DNA of 64,000 nucleotides from DASXAQ01 sp036406615 (lineage in GTDB: Bacteria; Actinomycetota; UBA4738), in NCBI GenBank assembly GCA_036406615.1, contig DASXAQ010000103.1, positions 84,619 to 148,618 on the forward strand, written 5' to 3'. The position numbers and the translations under genes are program-made. Positions 25,872 to 34,389 of the stretch are shown piece after piece. The notes below the pieces were generated by a model that did no database searches, was not told where the DNA came from, and worked only from the letters and a program-made list of their open reading frames with translations. Each line of letters begins with the position of its first letter. Position 1 is the stretch's first letter.

Positions 25872-27116
25872 ATGGCCAAGGACCTGTACGGCGTCGGGGA
25901 GATCCCACCGGTCGGTGAGGTACCGGCGCGCATGCACGCGCAGCTGGTTCGCCCCGACCGCTACGGCGATCCGGAGAAGGCGATCCAGGACGAGGTCATC
26001 GACGTGCCGGAGATCGGGCCGCACGAGGCGCTCGTGATGGTCATGGCCGCGGGCGTGAACTTCAACAACGTGTGGGCCGCGCGCGGCGTGCCCGTCGACG
26101 TCACGAAGACCCAGGCCCGCTGGGGCGAGCCGACGGACTTCCACATCGTCGGATCGGACGCGTCCGGGGTCGTGTACTCCGTCGGGGACCAGGTGACGAA
26201 CGTGAAGGTCGGCGACCGCGTGATCGTGCATGCGGGGCAGTGGGACCCGGACGACCCGAGCGCCGCCGACGGGCAGGACCCCGGCCTGGCCGACTCGTTC
26301 CGCGTCTGGGGATACGACACGTGCTGGGGTTCGTTCGCCCAGTTCTGCAAGGTGCAGGCGCATCAGTGCCTTCCGAAGGCGGAGCGATTGTCGTGGGAGG
26401 AGGCGGCCGCCCCGACGCTGACCGGCGCCACGGCGTACCGGATGCTGTTCGGGTGGCCGCCCAACACCGTGCGCGAGGGGGACGTGGTCCTCGTGTGGGG
26501 CGGCTCCGGCGGATTGGGGTCGATGGCGGTGCAGCTCGTGACGCAGGCCGGCGGGCGCGCGGTCGCGGTCGTGTCGTCGCAGCGCAAGGGGGAGTTCGCG
26601 AAGTCCCTGGGCGCCGTCGGCTATGTCGATCGCACCCAGTTCTCGCATTGGGGCGTACCCCCGGCGTGGGACTCGCCCGAGTGGAAGCAGTGGTTCGACG
26701 GCGCGAAGGCCTTCGGCAAGGCGGTCTGGGATGTGCTCGGCGAACGGGTGAGCCCGCGGATCGTGTTCGACCATCCCGGTCAGGACACGATCCCCACGTC
26801 GATCTTCGTGTGCGATCGCGGGGGCATGGTCGTCATCTGCGCGGGCACCAGCGGCTACGACACGGTGGTCGACGTCCGCTACCTCTGGTACATGCAGAAG
26901 CGCTACCAGGGTTCGCACCTGTTCAACGACGAACAGGCGGCCGCGTTCAACGACCTGGTCCGCGACGGCAAGATCCAGACGACGCTCGGGCACACGTACA
27001 GCTACGACCAGAGCGGCCTCGCCCATCAGCTGATGGGCGATGGAAAGCTGCCCGAGGGCAACGTCGCGGTGTTGATCAACAGCCCAGGACCCGGGCTAAA
27101 AGACCTGCCGTCGTAG
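25872..27116 (+). CDS. ccr: Crotonyl-CoA carboxylase/reductase
   Basis: A 414-residue zinc-independent MDR-superfamily enzyme. It reductively carboxylates crotonyl-CoA to (2S)-ethylmalonyl-CoA with NADPH and CO2, the key step of the ethylmalonyl-CoA pathway and of polyketide extender supply. Diagnostic blocks are GVNFNNVWAARG (with the CO2-binding Asn), HIVGSDASGVV, the GSFAQFCKVQAHQCLPK region, the NADPH loop WGGSGGLGSMAVQL and the long insertion RTQFSHWGVPP. The other committed enzymes of the pathway (ethylmalonyl-CoA mutase, mesaconyl-CoA hydratase, malyl-CoA lyase) are not in this window. It has its own leaderless promoter. Confidence 0.93.
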   Translation: MAKDLYGVGEIPPVGEVPARMHAQLVRPDRYGDPEKAIQDEVIDVPEIGPHEALVMVMAAGVNFNNVWAARGVPVDVTKTQARWGEPTDFHIVGSDASGVVYSVGDQVTNVKVGDRVIVHAGQWDPDDPSAADGQDPGLADSFRVWGYDTCWGSFAQFCKVQAHQCLPKAERLSWEEAAAPTLTGATAYRMLFGWPPNTVREGDVVLVWGGSGGLGSMAVQLVTQAGGRAVAVVSSQRKGEFAKSLGAVGYVDRTQFSHWGVPPAWDSPEWKQWFDGAKAFGKAVWDVLGERVSPRIVFDHPGQDTIPTSIFVCDRGGMVVICAGTSGYDTVVDVRYLWYMQKRYQGSHLFNDEQAAAFNDLVRDGKIQTTLGHTYSYDQSGLAHQLMGDGKLPEGNVAVLINSPGPGLKDLPS

Positions 27117-27119
27117 ACT
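27114..27119 (+). promoter_or_regulatory. -10 box for the CoxL-like gene
   Basis: TAGACT overlaps the end of ccr and would start transcription near 27126. The resulting leader of about 28 bases contains the ribosome site GGAAGGAG (27141-27148) before GTG 27154. Confidence 0.4.
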
Positions 27120-27153
27120 CGCTCCACGTCTCGTCGTCGTGGAAGGAGCGCTG

Positions 27154-29529
27154 GTGAGCGAAGGTGCGATGGCGATGGAATCGCGCGAGTCCGAAGAGGA
27201 TCTCGACGCGCCACGCCACTGGGAAGGCACCGAATGGCGGCAGGGTTCCATCCTCGGCCATCCGGTGCGACGCACCGAGGATCCGCGGTTCCTGCGAGGC
27301 GAGGCTCTGTATACGGAGGACCTCCCCGCCGACGGGGCGCTGTGGGCAGCGTTCGTTCGCTCGCCGCTGCCGCACGCGAAGGTCCTGAGCGTCGAGACGG
27401 CCGACGCGACCGCGATGCCGGGCGTCGCGGGCGTCTGGACGGCGTCGGACCTCGCGCTTCCCGACATCAAGCCGGACGGCGACGCGCCCGAGTTCACGGC
27501 ACGGCCCATCCTGGCGACGGATCGCGTGCGGTTCGCCGGCGAGCCGGTGGCCGTCGTGCTGGCGCAGACACGCGCGCAGGCGGACGACGCGGCGGAGGCG
27601 GTGTTCGTGGACTACGGGGCGCTTCCTACCGTCGTCGATCCCATGGCGGCGCTGGAAACCGGTGCGCCGCAACTGTTCGACGGGCTCGGTTCCAACGTGA
27701 TCGTGGAGCACGAGCCGGAGGACGACCCGCGCGCGCTCGATGACGCCGAGGTGATCGTCAAGGGCCGGTTCGTCAACCCGCGCGTGGCGCCGGTGCCGAT
27801 GGAGCCGAACGGCGCGCTGGCGGTGCCGGATCCCGAGACCGGCGGACTGACCGCGTGGATCCCGTGTCAGGCGCCGTTCTGGGTCCGGAAGGACCTGGCG
27901 CGATCGCTCGGGCTCGAGCGTGAGCAGGTGCGCGTGATCGCGCCGGCCGTGGGCGGCGGGTTCGGCGCGAAGGTGGGCACGTATCCGGAGCAGACCGTCG
28001 TGGCCGCGCTCGCGATGCGGCTCGGCCAGCCGGTGCGCTACGTGGAAAGCCGCTCCGAGAACATGGTCTCGATGACCCACGGCCGCGACCAGATCCAGGA
28101 GGTGGAGCTCGGCGCGACGCGCGACGGCATCCTGACCGGGCTGCGCGTGCGCGTGATCGCCGACACGGGCGCCTACCCCTTCGGCGGAGTGTACCTGCCG
28201 GAGCTCACGAAGATGATGGCGTGCGGTGTGTACCGCATCCCGCGCGTCGACTTCCATTCGTTCTGCGTCGCGACGAACAAGACCCCTACCGACGCGTATC
28301 GTGGCGCCGGTCGCCCCGAGGCCGCCGCGATGATCGAACGGGCGATGGACCTGCTGGCGGTGGAGCTCCAGATGGATCCGGCGGAGCTTCGACGCAAGAA
28401 TTTCATTCCGCCGCAGGACTTTCCGCTGGAGACGGTGACGGGTGGCAAGTACGACGTCGGCGAGTACGAGCGCGCCATGGACGAGGCGCTGCGCCTTGCG
28501 GACTACGAGACGCTGCGCCGCGAGCAGCGCGAGCGCCGGCAGCGCGGCGACCGGGTGCAGCTCGGCATCGGGCTGAGCACCTACGTCGAGGTGACGGGGT
28601 TCGGGTCGGAGTTCGGCGCGGTCGAGGTGCACGAGGACGCGACCGCAACCGTGCGGACCGGGATCTCCCCGCACGGGCAGGGCCACGAGACCGCGCTCGC
28701 GCAGCTGGTCGAAGGGGTGCTCGGCATCCCGATGGCGAACGTGACCGTGCTGCACTCGGACACGAGCAAGGTGCCGAAGGGAGACGGCACGATGGGATCG
28801 CGCTCGCTGCAGGTCGGCGGCAGCGCGGTGTGGACCGCCAGCCGAACGGTGCTGGACAAGGCGAAGCGCATCGCGGGGCACCTGCTGGAAGCCAGCCCAG
28901 ACGACGTCGAGCTGTCCGACGACGGCCGGTTCCAGGTCGTCGGCGCGCCCGACACGGCCATCGGCTGGCCGGCCGTGGCGAAGGCGGCGGCCGACGGCGT
29001 CCGGCTTCCCGACGGGCTGGAGATGGACCTGGCCGCCGAAGGGGACTTCGACGCCGGCGGCACCACGTTCCCGTTCGGCGCGCACGTGGCGGTCGCTGAG
29101 GTCGACACGGAGACCGGCGACGTGCGGTTGGTGCGGCTGGTGGCCATCGACGACTGCGGGCGCATCCTCAACCCGATGCTCGTCGAAGGGCAGGTGCACG
29201 GCGGCCTCGCTCAGGGCTCGGCGCAGGCGCTCTACGAGGGCGTCGAATACGACCCGGACGGCAACCCGCTGTCCGGCAGCCTGCTGACGTACGGCTTCCC
29301 CAGCGCGGCCGAGCTTCCGTCGTTCGAGACCGCGCACACCGAGACTCCGACGCACATGAATCCATTGGGCGCCAAGGGGATCGGGGAGTCCGGCACGATC
29401 GGGTCGACTCCAGCGGTCCAGAACGCGGCCGTCGACGCGGTGGCGCACCTCGGCGTGAAGCACATCGACATGCCGCTCACGCCCGAGCGGGTCTGGCGGG
29501 CCATCCGGGACGCGCGCACCGGCGGCTGA
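27154..29529 (+). CDS. Xanthine dehydrogenase/CO dehydrogenase-family molybdopterin subunit (form II CoxL-like)
   Basis: A 791-residue large subunit of the molybdenum hydroxylase family. The N-terminus has the family start (GHPVRRTEDPRFLRGEALYTED), the middle has GGGFGAKVGTYPEQ and the signature AYRGAGRPEA near residue 383, and the C-terminus has GAKGIGESG with the catalytic Glu. True form I CO dehydrogenases carry AYRCSFR at that site, so this is a form II enzyme that probably hydroxylates another aldehyde or heterocycle. The FAD and 2Fe-2S subunits that usually accompany it are absent here: ccr precedes it and an acetyltransferase follows. GTG 27154 is set by a good ribosome site. Confidence 0.9.
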   Translation: MSEGAMAMESRESEEDLDAPRHWEGTEWRQGSILGHPVRRTEDPRFLRGEALYTEDLPADGALWAAFVRSPLPHAKVLSVETADATAMPGVAGVWTASDLALPDIKPDGDAPEFTARPILATDRVRFAGEPVAVVLAQTRAQADDAAEAVFVDYGALPTVVDPMAALETGAPQLFDGLGSNVIVEHEPEDDPRALDDAEVIVKGRFVNPRVAPVPMEPNGALAVPDPETGGLTAWIPCQAPFWVRKDLARSLGLEREQVRVIAPAVGGGFGAKVGTYPEQTVVAALAMRLGQPVRYVESRSENMVSMTHGRDQIQEVELGATRDGILTGLRVRVIADTGAYPFGGVYLPELTKMMACGVYRIPRVDFHSFCVATNKTPTDAYRGAGRPEAAAMIERAMDLLAVELQMDPAELRRKNFIPPQDFPLETVTGGKYDVGEYERAMDEALRLADYETLRREQRERRQRGDRVQLGIGLSTYVEVTGFGSEFGAVEVHEDATATVRTGISPHGQGHETALAQLVEGVLGIPMANVTVLHSDTSKVPKGDGTMGSRSLQVGGSAVWTASRTVLDKAKRIAGHLLEASPDDVELSDDGRFQVVGAPDTAIGWPAVAKAAADGVRLPDGLEMDLAAEGDFDAGGTTFPFGAHVAVAEVDTETGDVRLVRLVAIDDCGRILNPMLVEGQVHGGLAQGSAQALYEGVEYDPDGNPLSGSLLTYGFPSAAELPSFETAHTETPTHMNPLGAKGIGESGTIGSTPAVQNAAVDAVAHLGVKHIDMPLTPERVWRAIRDARTGG

Positions 29530-29545
29530 GGCCCCGAGGCGTTCC

Positions 29546-30424
29546 GTGCCATTGACGATTTGTCGCGTCGAGGACCCGGCCGAGTTCGCCGACCTCGCGT
29601 CGCCGTACCTGTTGCAAAACGAGGCGCGCCACAACCTGGAGCTCGGGATCCTGGACCGGCTTCGCGACGATCCGAGCGCAGTCGGGGACGAGCCGGCGCA
29701 CCTGGCTGCCGCACTGCACGGCGCCGACGTGGTCGGGATCGCGATGCGAACGCCCCCGCACAACCTGCTGCTCTCGGCGGCCGACCCGGCCGCGATCCCA
29801 CCGCTCGCCGACGACCTGCGTGAGCGCTTCGAACAGCTTCGCGGGATACTGTCGGACCCGCCGACGGCCGCGGCGTTCGCTGCTCGCTGGGGCGAGCTGA
29901 CCGGACAGGAGGCCACGCCGGGCATGCCGCAGCGGATCTACGAATTGACGCGCGCTCCCGACCAGCCCGACGCCCCCGGCCGGTACCGGATCGCCCGGCA
30001 TCGCGACCGCGACCTGCTCGTGCGGTGGATCGAGGAATTCACCGCGGAGGCGGTCCCCGACCAGGCCGGCGATGACGTCGAACGGTTCGTCGGGCGCCGC
30101 CTCGACGCCGGCGGCCGAAGCTTCGTCCTGTGGGAGGACGGCGAGCCCGTGTCGCTCGCCGGCGTCGGCGCGTTCACGCCGAACGGTGCGCGCATCGGCC
30201 CGGTGTACACGCCGCCGGCCGTCCGGGGGCGCGGCTACGCCGCGGCCGTCGTGGCCCGGCTTTGCCGCGACCTGCTGGAGTCGGGCCGGCGCTTCTGTTT
30301 CCTGTTCACCGATCGGCGCAACGCGACGTCGAACCGCCTGTACGTCCGCCTGGGGTACGAGCCGGTGTGCGACATACAGGAGGTGCGGTTCAGCGAAGCG
30401 CCGGCAGGACCTCCTTCCCGATGA
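29546..30424 (+). CDS. GNAT family N-acetyltransferase
   Basis: A 292-residue protein with a variable N-terminal half and a GNAT domain in residues 155-285. The acetyl-CoA motif is IGPVYTPPAVRGRGYAAAVVA, followed by LFTDRRNATSNRLYVRLGYEPV, typical of this superfamily. The acceptor is unknown. GTG 29546 lies 16 bases after the CoxL-like stop, so the two may share a transcript. Its last 35 bases overlap the 3' end of the convergent F420-type oxidoreductase gene. Confidence 0.82.
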   Translation: MPLTICRVEDPAEFADLASPYLLQNEARHNLELGILDRLRDDPSAVGDEPAHLAAALHGADVVGIAMRTPPHNLLLSAADPAAIPPLADDLRERFEQLRGILSDPPTAAAFAARWGELTGQEATPGMPQRIYELTRAPDQPDAPGRYRIARHRDRDLLVRWIEEFTAEAVPDQAGDDVERFVGRRLDAGGRSFVLWEDGEPVSLAGVGAFTPNGARIGPVYTPPAVRGRGYAAAVVARLCRDLLESGRRFCFLFTDRRNATSNRLYVRLGYEPVCDIQEVRFSEAPAGPPSR

Positions 30425-31361
30425 GCTCGATGGCTCGCTCCGGCTCGGCCGTGGCCACCTGGATGGAGACCAGGTCCGCGGCGAGGTCGCGCGCCAGCGG
30501 ACCATAGATCTCCACCAGGTCCCGTGCGCCGGATGCGACCGGATACGAGGCCAGCACCTCCGATCGGTCCAGGGCGTCGGCCCGTTCGCGCAGGACGCGT
30601 GGGCTCGTGACGGTGTCACGACCGGGGGCGCGCAGGCCGCGGAGCGGACGCACGGCTCGCCACGCCTCCTCTTCATCGCCCGCCAGGACGCACCAGCGCG
30701 TGGCCAGGACCGGCAGTGGGCCGCGAGGAGCCGCGGCTTCGCGGAACGGTTCGATCACCCGGGTCCGCGTGCGCTCGACGTCCTTGACGCTGGTGATGAG
30801 GCCGTCGGCGATCCGCCCGGCCGTTGCCGCCGAACGCGGCCCGTCCGCGGCCATCCAGACCGGGATGGGACGAAGCGGAGGGGTCGCCAGGCGGACGTGA
30901 TCCAGCCGGAAGTGGTCGCCGGCGAGCGTGACCTCTTCGCCGGACCAGAGTGCTCGCATGGCGGTGACCGCCTCCACGAGGCGCTCCAACCGGTCCGGGG
31001 CCGGCATGGACGGTGCTCCAAGCGGCGCCTCGTGGATCGCGAGTCCCGTCCCCACGCCCAGCGCGAAGCGGCCGCCGCTGAGGCGGTCCAGCGTGGCCGA
31101 CGCCTGCGCGATCACGGCCGGGTGGTGGCGGAACCACGCCGCGGTGACGGTCGTGATGAGCCGAATGCGATCGGTTCGCGCAGCGGCCGCGCCCAGCCAC
31201 GTCCACGCGTCGCCGGCCGCGCCGGCGTCGTCGACCCACGGATGGAACGGATCGGAGACCGTCACGGCGTCGAATCCGGCGCGCTCGGCCAGCTCGGCCT
31301 GGCGCAGCAGCGACTCGGGTTGGAATACCTCCAGCGCGCACATCCAGGCGAAGGACGTCAT
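30390..31361 (-). CDS. LLM-class (luciferase-like) F420-dependent oxidoreductase
   Basis: A 323-residue TIM-barrel enzyme of the luciferase-like superfamily, close in layout to F420-dependent glucose-6-phosphate dehydrogenase and related reductases. AERAGFDAVTVSDPFHPW, LITTVTAAWFRHHPAVIAQASATLDRLS and GRFALGVGTG are the conserved F420/FMN-binding parts. F420 rather than FMN use is inferred from the family and from npdG at 3.5 kb. ATG overlaps the stop of the upstream acetyltransferase in ATGA, so the two are translationally coupled. Confidence 0.83.
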   Translation of the reverse strand: MTSFAWMCALEVFQPESLLRQAELAERAGFDAVTVSDPFHPWVDDAGAAGDAWTWLGAAAARTDRIRLITTVTAAWFRHHPAVIAQASATLDRLSGGRFALGVGTGLAIHEAPLGAPSMPAPDRLERLVEAVTAMRALWSGEEVTLAGDHFRLDHVRLATPPLRPIPVWMAADGPRSAATAGRIADGLITSVKDVERTRTRVIEPFREAAAPRGPLPVLATRWCVLAGDEEEAWRAVRPLRGLRAPGRDTVTSPRVLRERADALDRSEVLASYPVASGARDLVEIYGPLARDLAADLVSIQVATAEPERAIELIGKEVLPALR

Positions 31362-32194
31362 GTTCCTTCGCCTACGCGCCACACGGCCTTCGTGAACGCC
31401 TCGCGCAGGCCGGCGCGTTGCAGGTTGCGGTGGCTGGACGACGCGAACTCGGCGTTGGCGGTGACCAGCTCGCACCCGGCTGCGGCCGCGTCGGCGACTC
31501 GCCGGTGGATGAGCGCCGTCTGGCACCCGCGTCCTCGGAACGCGGGTCGGGTCGCGGCGGCCGCGAGCAGGCCGACGCCGTCGACGACGGCCAGCACCGC
31601 GGCCGCCGCGGCCCGTCCATCGATGCGTGCCAGGTAGCAGCGCCACGGTTCGACGGACGCCCAGGGCGCATGATCCCGGCGCGCTTCGTCGAGGGCTTTT
31701 GCCGGCAGCTCCAACCCCTCCAGGAGGGTGTCGACGAACGCCTCGAACGCATTGCCCGGTCCCACCTCTTCGACGCGAGCGTCGGCGGCGGGGTTCGGGA
31801 GCGTTTCCGGCGCGGGGAGCCCGTAGAGCACGGAGTGGAACCCGATCTGGGCGGCCCCGCCGGCGGTCAGCGCAGACGCGAGGCGCTCGAACCCGTCGCC
31901 AGGCGCGAGTTCGAACCACGGCCGGACGCCGAGCCCTCGGTAGAACGCCAGGATGTCCTCGAGCCGTCCGGCATCGCGGGGGAACAGCCGCATCACGCGG
32001 TTCATGAAGTCCAGGTCCGGTTCGGCGCGCGAGGCCGGCGCGATCGCGTCGCCGAACCGCTCGATGCGAAGCCCGCGCGGGTTCCCGGCCCGGCCCGCGA
32101 CGCCTTCCAGCCATCGCAGCGTGAAGTCCGTGGCCGCCCCGTCGAGGCGCCGCAGCAGGTCCTCGGTCACCGGCGGCAGGGCGCGAACGGGCAT
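31358..32194 (-). CDS. GNAT family N-acetyltransferase, coupled to the LLM enzyme
   Basis: A 278-residue protein with a GNAT domain in its C-terminal half; the acetyl-CoA motif is AAAATRPAFRGRGCQTALIHRRV. The N-terminal half has no motif that I recognise. It is first in a two-gene minus-strand operon with the F420-type oxidoreductase, joined by an ATGA overlap. A minus-strand TAGGCT box lies 9 bases before ATG. Such acetyltransferases often act on small molecules or antibiotics, but nothing here fixes the acceptor. Confidence 0.8.
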   Translation of the reverse strand: MPVRALPPVTEDLLRRLDGAATDFTLRWLEGVAGRAGNPRGLRIERFGDAIAPASRAEPDLDFMNRVMRLFPRDAGRLEDILAFYRGLGVRPWFELAPGDGFERLASALTAGGAAQIGFHSVLYGLPAPETLPNPAADARVEEVGPGNAFEAFVDTLLEGLELPAKALDEARRDHAPWASVEPWRCYLARIDGRAAAAAVLAVVDGVGLLAAAATRPAFRGRGCQTALIHRRVADAAAAGCELVTANAEFASSSHRNLQRAGLREAFTKAVWRVGEGT

Positions 32195-32203
32195 GGCCGC
32201 CCG

Positions 32204-32209
32204 AGCCTA
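32204..32209 (-). promoter_or_regulatory. Leaderless-type -10 box of the GNAT-LLM operon
   Basis: TAGGCT on the minus strand, 9 bases before ATG 32194. Confidence 0.4.
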
Positions 32210-32251
32210 TCGCGGCGCCTCGGCCGGCTTGCGCCGGGGCCGGCGCCCGGC

Positions 32252-32257
32252 TTTACT
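32252..32257 (+). promoter_or_regulatory. Possible leaderless -10 box of the cupin gene
   Basis: TTTACT, 6 bases before ATG 32264. It departs from TANNNT at the second base. Confidence 0.3.
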
Positions 32258-32263
32258 GCGGGC

Positions 32264-32785
32264 ATGAGCGGCCACACCATGGGCGACCTCGCGGAGGTCC
32301 TGGACAACCTGGGCGTGTTTCGAACCGAACCCGGCGACCTGCTCGAGCTGTGCCCGTCCGGGTTTCGGCGCGTGCCCATCGCCACGGGTTCGGACTTCTA
32401 CCTCTCGCTGCAGGGGTTCGCCCCGGGCCAGCCCGCCTTCGCGCACACCCACCCCGACTCGGAGGAGTGGGTCGTGGTGCTGCGCGGCTCGGGCGTGGCG
32501 CTGTTCGGCGGCCGGCCGACGCCGCTGTCCACCGGGGTGGTCGTGGGACGCGGCGCGCACCACCCGCACGGGTTCGTGGCAGGCGACGAGCCGATGATCC
32601 TGCTGTCGGCCCAGCTGCCGCGCCCCGCCGAGGGGGCCACGACGTGGGACGACCCCGGCGGGACCACCGAGCCGATCGCGTGCGGAACCGGAGGACCGTG
32701 CCGGCGATGTCCGAGGTGCGGCGGCCACAGCGCCCCCGCGCCGGGCGCGGCCTTCCGCTGCGAGAACTGCAGCAACGCGTTCTGA
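32264..32785 (+). CDS. Cupin with C-terminal zinc ribbon
   Basis: A 173-residue protein. Residues 35-120 are a single cupin barrel with metal-ligand candidates His61, His63, Glu67 or Glu68 and His102 (HTHPDSEEW and HPHGF). Residues 140-173 add a zinc ribbon with Cys146, Cys149, Cys152, Cys166 and Cys169. Small cupins are common, but a fused zinc ribbon is not. It could be a metal-dependent dioxygenase/isomerase or a sensor that binds nucleic acid or protein through the ribbon. It ends one base before the ABC-F gene on the other strand. Confidence 0.8.
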   Translation: MSGHTMGDLAEVLDNLGVFRTEPGDLLELCPSGFRRVPIATGSDFYLSLQGFAPGQPAFAHTHPDSEEWVVVLRGSGVALFGGRPTPLSTGVVVGRGAHHPHGFVAGDEPMILLSAQLPRPAEGATTWDDPGGTTEPIACGTGGPCRRCPRCGGHSAPAPGAAFRCENCSNAF

Positions 32786-32786
32786 C

Positions 32787-34376
32787 TCAGGCCAGCGACA
32801 CCAGATCCAGGTAGTCCTCGCTCCAGTAGTCCGTCGTGCCGTCCGGCATCAGCAGGACGCGGTCGGGCTCCAGCGCGCTCACGAACTCCTCGTCGTGGCT
32901 CACGATGACCATCGAGCCCGGCCACGACGTCAGGGCGGTCGCGATGGCCTCGCGCGAGGGCGGGTCCAGGTTGTTCGTCGGCTCGTCCAGCAGCAGCAGG
33001 TTGTGGCGTCCCGCCACGAGCTGCGCCAGCGCGAGCTTCGTCTTCTCGCCGCCGGACAGGGTGCCGGCGTCCTGGAACGCCCGTTCGCCGGTCAGGCCGA
33101 ACATCCCCGTGAGCGCGCGCAGGTCCTGATCGGGCGCGGCCGACATCGCGCGCATGTGCGACAGCACGTCGACGCCCGGCGTGATCCCTTCGTGCTCCTG
33201 CGCGTAATAGCCGGCCGACACGCCGGTGCCGAACCGGAACGTCCCCTGGTCCGGTTCGCTCTGCCCGGCCAGGATGCGCAGCAGCGACGTCTTGCCCGCG
33301 CCGTTGAGTCCCATGATCAGCAGCCGCTCGCCGCGCACCAGGTCGAACGCGACGTCCTCGAACACGAGCGGGCCGCCGTAGCCCTTGGCCATGCCCGCGA
33401 CCTCCAGCGTCAGCTTGCCGCAGTGGGGCGGGTCGGGAAACCGGAACCGAACGCGCCGCTGTCGTTTCGGCGCCGCCACCGCCACGGCGCGCAGGCGCGA
33501 GACGCGGGAGTCGAGGGTCTTGGCCTTGCGCGCGCGCTTCTCGGTCGAGTGCCGCATCGAATCCGCGAGCGAGGACAGCCGGCCGATCTCGGCCTGCTGG
33601 CGCTCGGCCAGTTTCGCCAGCCGGATCTCGTCGGCGAGCCGCGCGGCCCGGTACTGCGAGTACGTGCCCTTGTATTCGACCAGCCCGTCGTCGTCCAGGT
33701 GCAGGACGCGCGTGATCGCCTTGTCCAGCAGGATCAGGTCGTGGCTGACGACCAGCACGGCGCCGCGGCTGGTCGCGAGGAACCGCATCAGCCACACCTT
33801 CGCGTCCACGTCCAGGTGGTTGGTCGGCTCGTCGAGCAGCAGGGTGTCGCTGCCGGCGAACAGGATCCGGGCGAGCTCCAGCCGGCGGCGCTCGCCACCC
33901 GACAGCACCTTCACCGGCCGGTCCATGCGGTCCGCGGCGATGCCCAGTCCGGCCGCGATGCGTCGCGCCTCGGACTCCGCCGAGTAGCCGCCGGCCGAGC
34001 GGAACTCCTCCTCGGCGCGGGAGAACTTCGCGACGTTGCGCTCCGAGGGGTCCTCCTCCAGCCGCAGCCGGAGTTTCTCGAGCCGGACGGTCGCCGCGTC
34101 CAGGTCGCGGCCGGACAGCACGTGCGCGAGCGCCGTCAGCCCGGGGTCGAGGTGGCGCAGCCCGGGGTCCTGCGGCAGGTAGCCGAGCGAGCCGCGCCGG
34201 ACGACGCGCCCGCCCGCCGCCGGTGCCTGGCCGGCGACGATCTTCAGCAGGCTCGTCTTGCCCGCTCCGTTGCGACCGACCAGCCCGACCTTGTCGCCGG
34301 TGCGCAGCTGGAACGAGGCGCCGGACAGGATGACCCGGCCGCCCGCCTCCACGGAGAGATCGTCGACGTGCAACAT
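32787..34376 (-). CDS. ABC-F family ATPase
   Basis: A 529-residue soluble protein with two ABC domains and no membrane segment, as in translation factors that act in the ribosomal E site. Walker A motifs GRNGAGKTSLL (near 35) and GLNGAGKTSLL (near 354), two signature motifs LSGGE, and Walker B segments LLLDEPTNHLD and LLLDEPTNNLD are intact. The linker (about 240-310) is charged. The second half begins after a basic, Pro-containing segment. Which ABC-F subgroup it belongs to, and whether it protects against antibiotics, cannot be told. It has its own TAATGT box and follows the kinase gene by 10 bases. Confidence 0.92.
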   Translation of the reverse strand: MLHVDDLSVEAGGRVILSGASFQLRTGDKVGLVGRNGAGKTSLLKIVAGQAPAAGGRVVRRGSLGYLPQDPGLRHLDPGLTALAHVLSGRDLDAATVRLEKLRLRLEEDPSERNVAKFSRAEEEFRSAGGYSAESEARRIAAGLGIAADRMDRPVKVLSGGERRRLELARILFAGSDTLLLDEPTNHLDVDAKVWLMRFLATSRGAVLVVSHDLILLDKAITRVLHLDDDGLVEYKGTYSQYRAARLADEIRLAKLAERQQAEIGRLSSLADSMRHSTEKRARKAKTLDSRVSRLRAVAVAAPKRQRRVRFRFPDPPHCGKLTLEVAGMAKGYGGPLVFEDVAFDLVRGERLLIMGLNGAGKTSLLRILAGQSEPDQGTFRFGTGVSAGYYAQEHEGITPGVDVLSHMRAMSAAPDQDLRALTGMFGLTGERAFQDAGTLSGGEKTKLALAQLVAGRHNLLLLDEPTNNLDPPSREAIATALTSWPGSMVIVSHDEEFVSALEPDRVLLMPDGTTDYWSEDYLDLVSLA

Positions 34377-34383
34377 GCCGCCG

Positions 34384-34389
34384 ACATTA
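34384..34389 (-). promoter_or_regulatory. Leaderless -10 box of the ABC-F gene
   Basis: TAATGT on the minus strand, 7 bases before ATG 34376. Confidence 0.45.
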
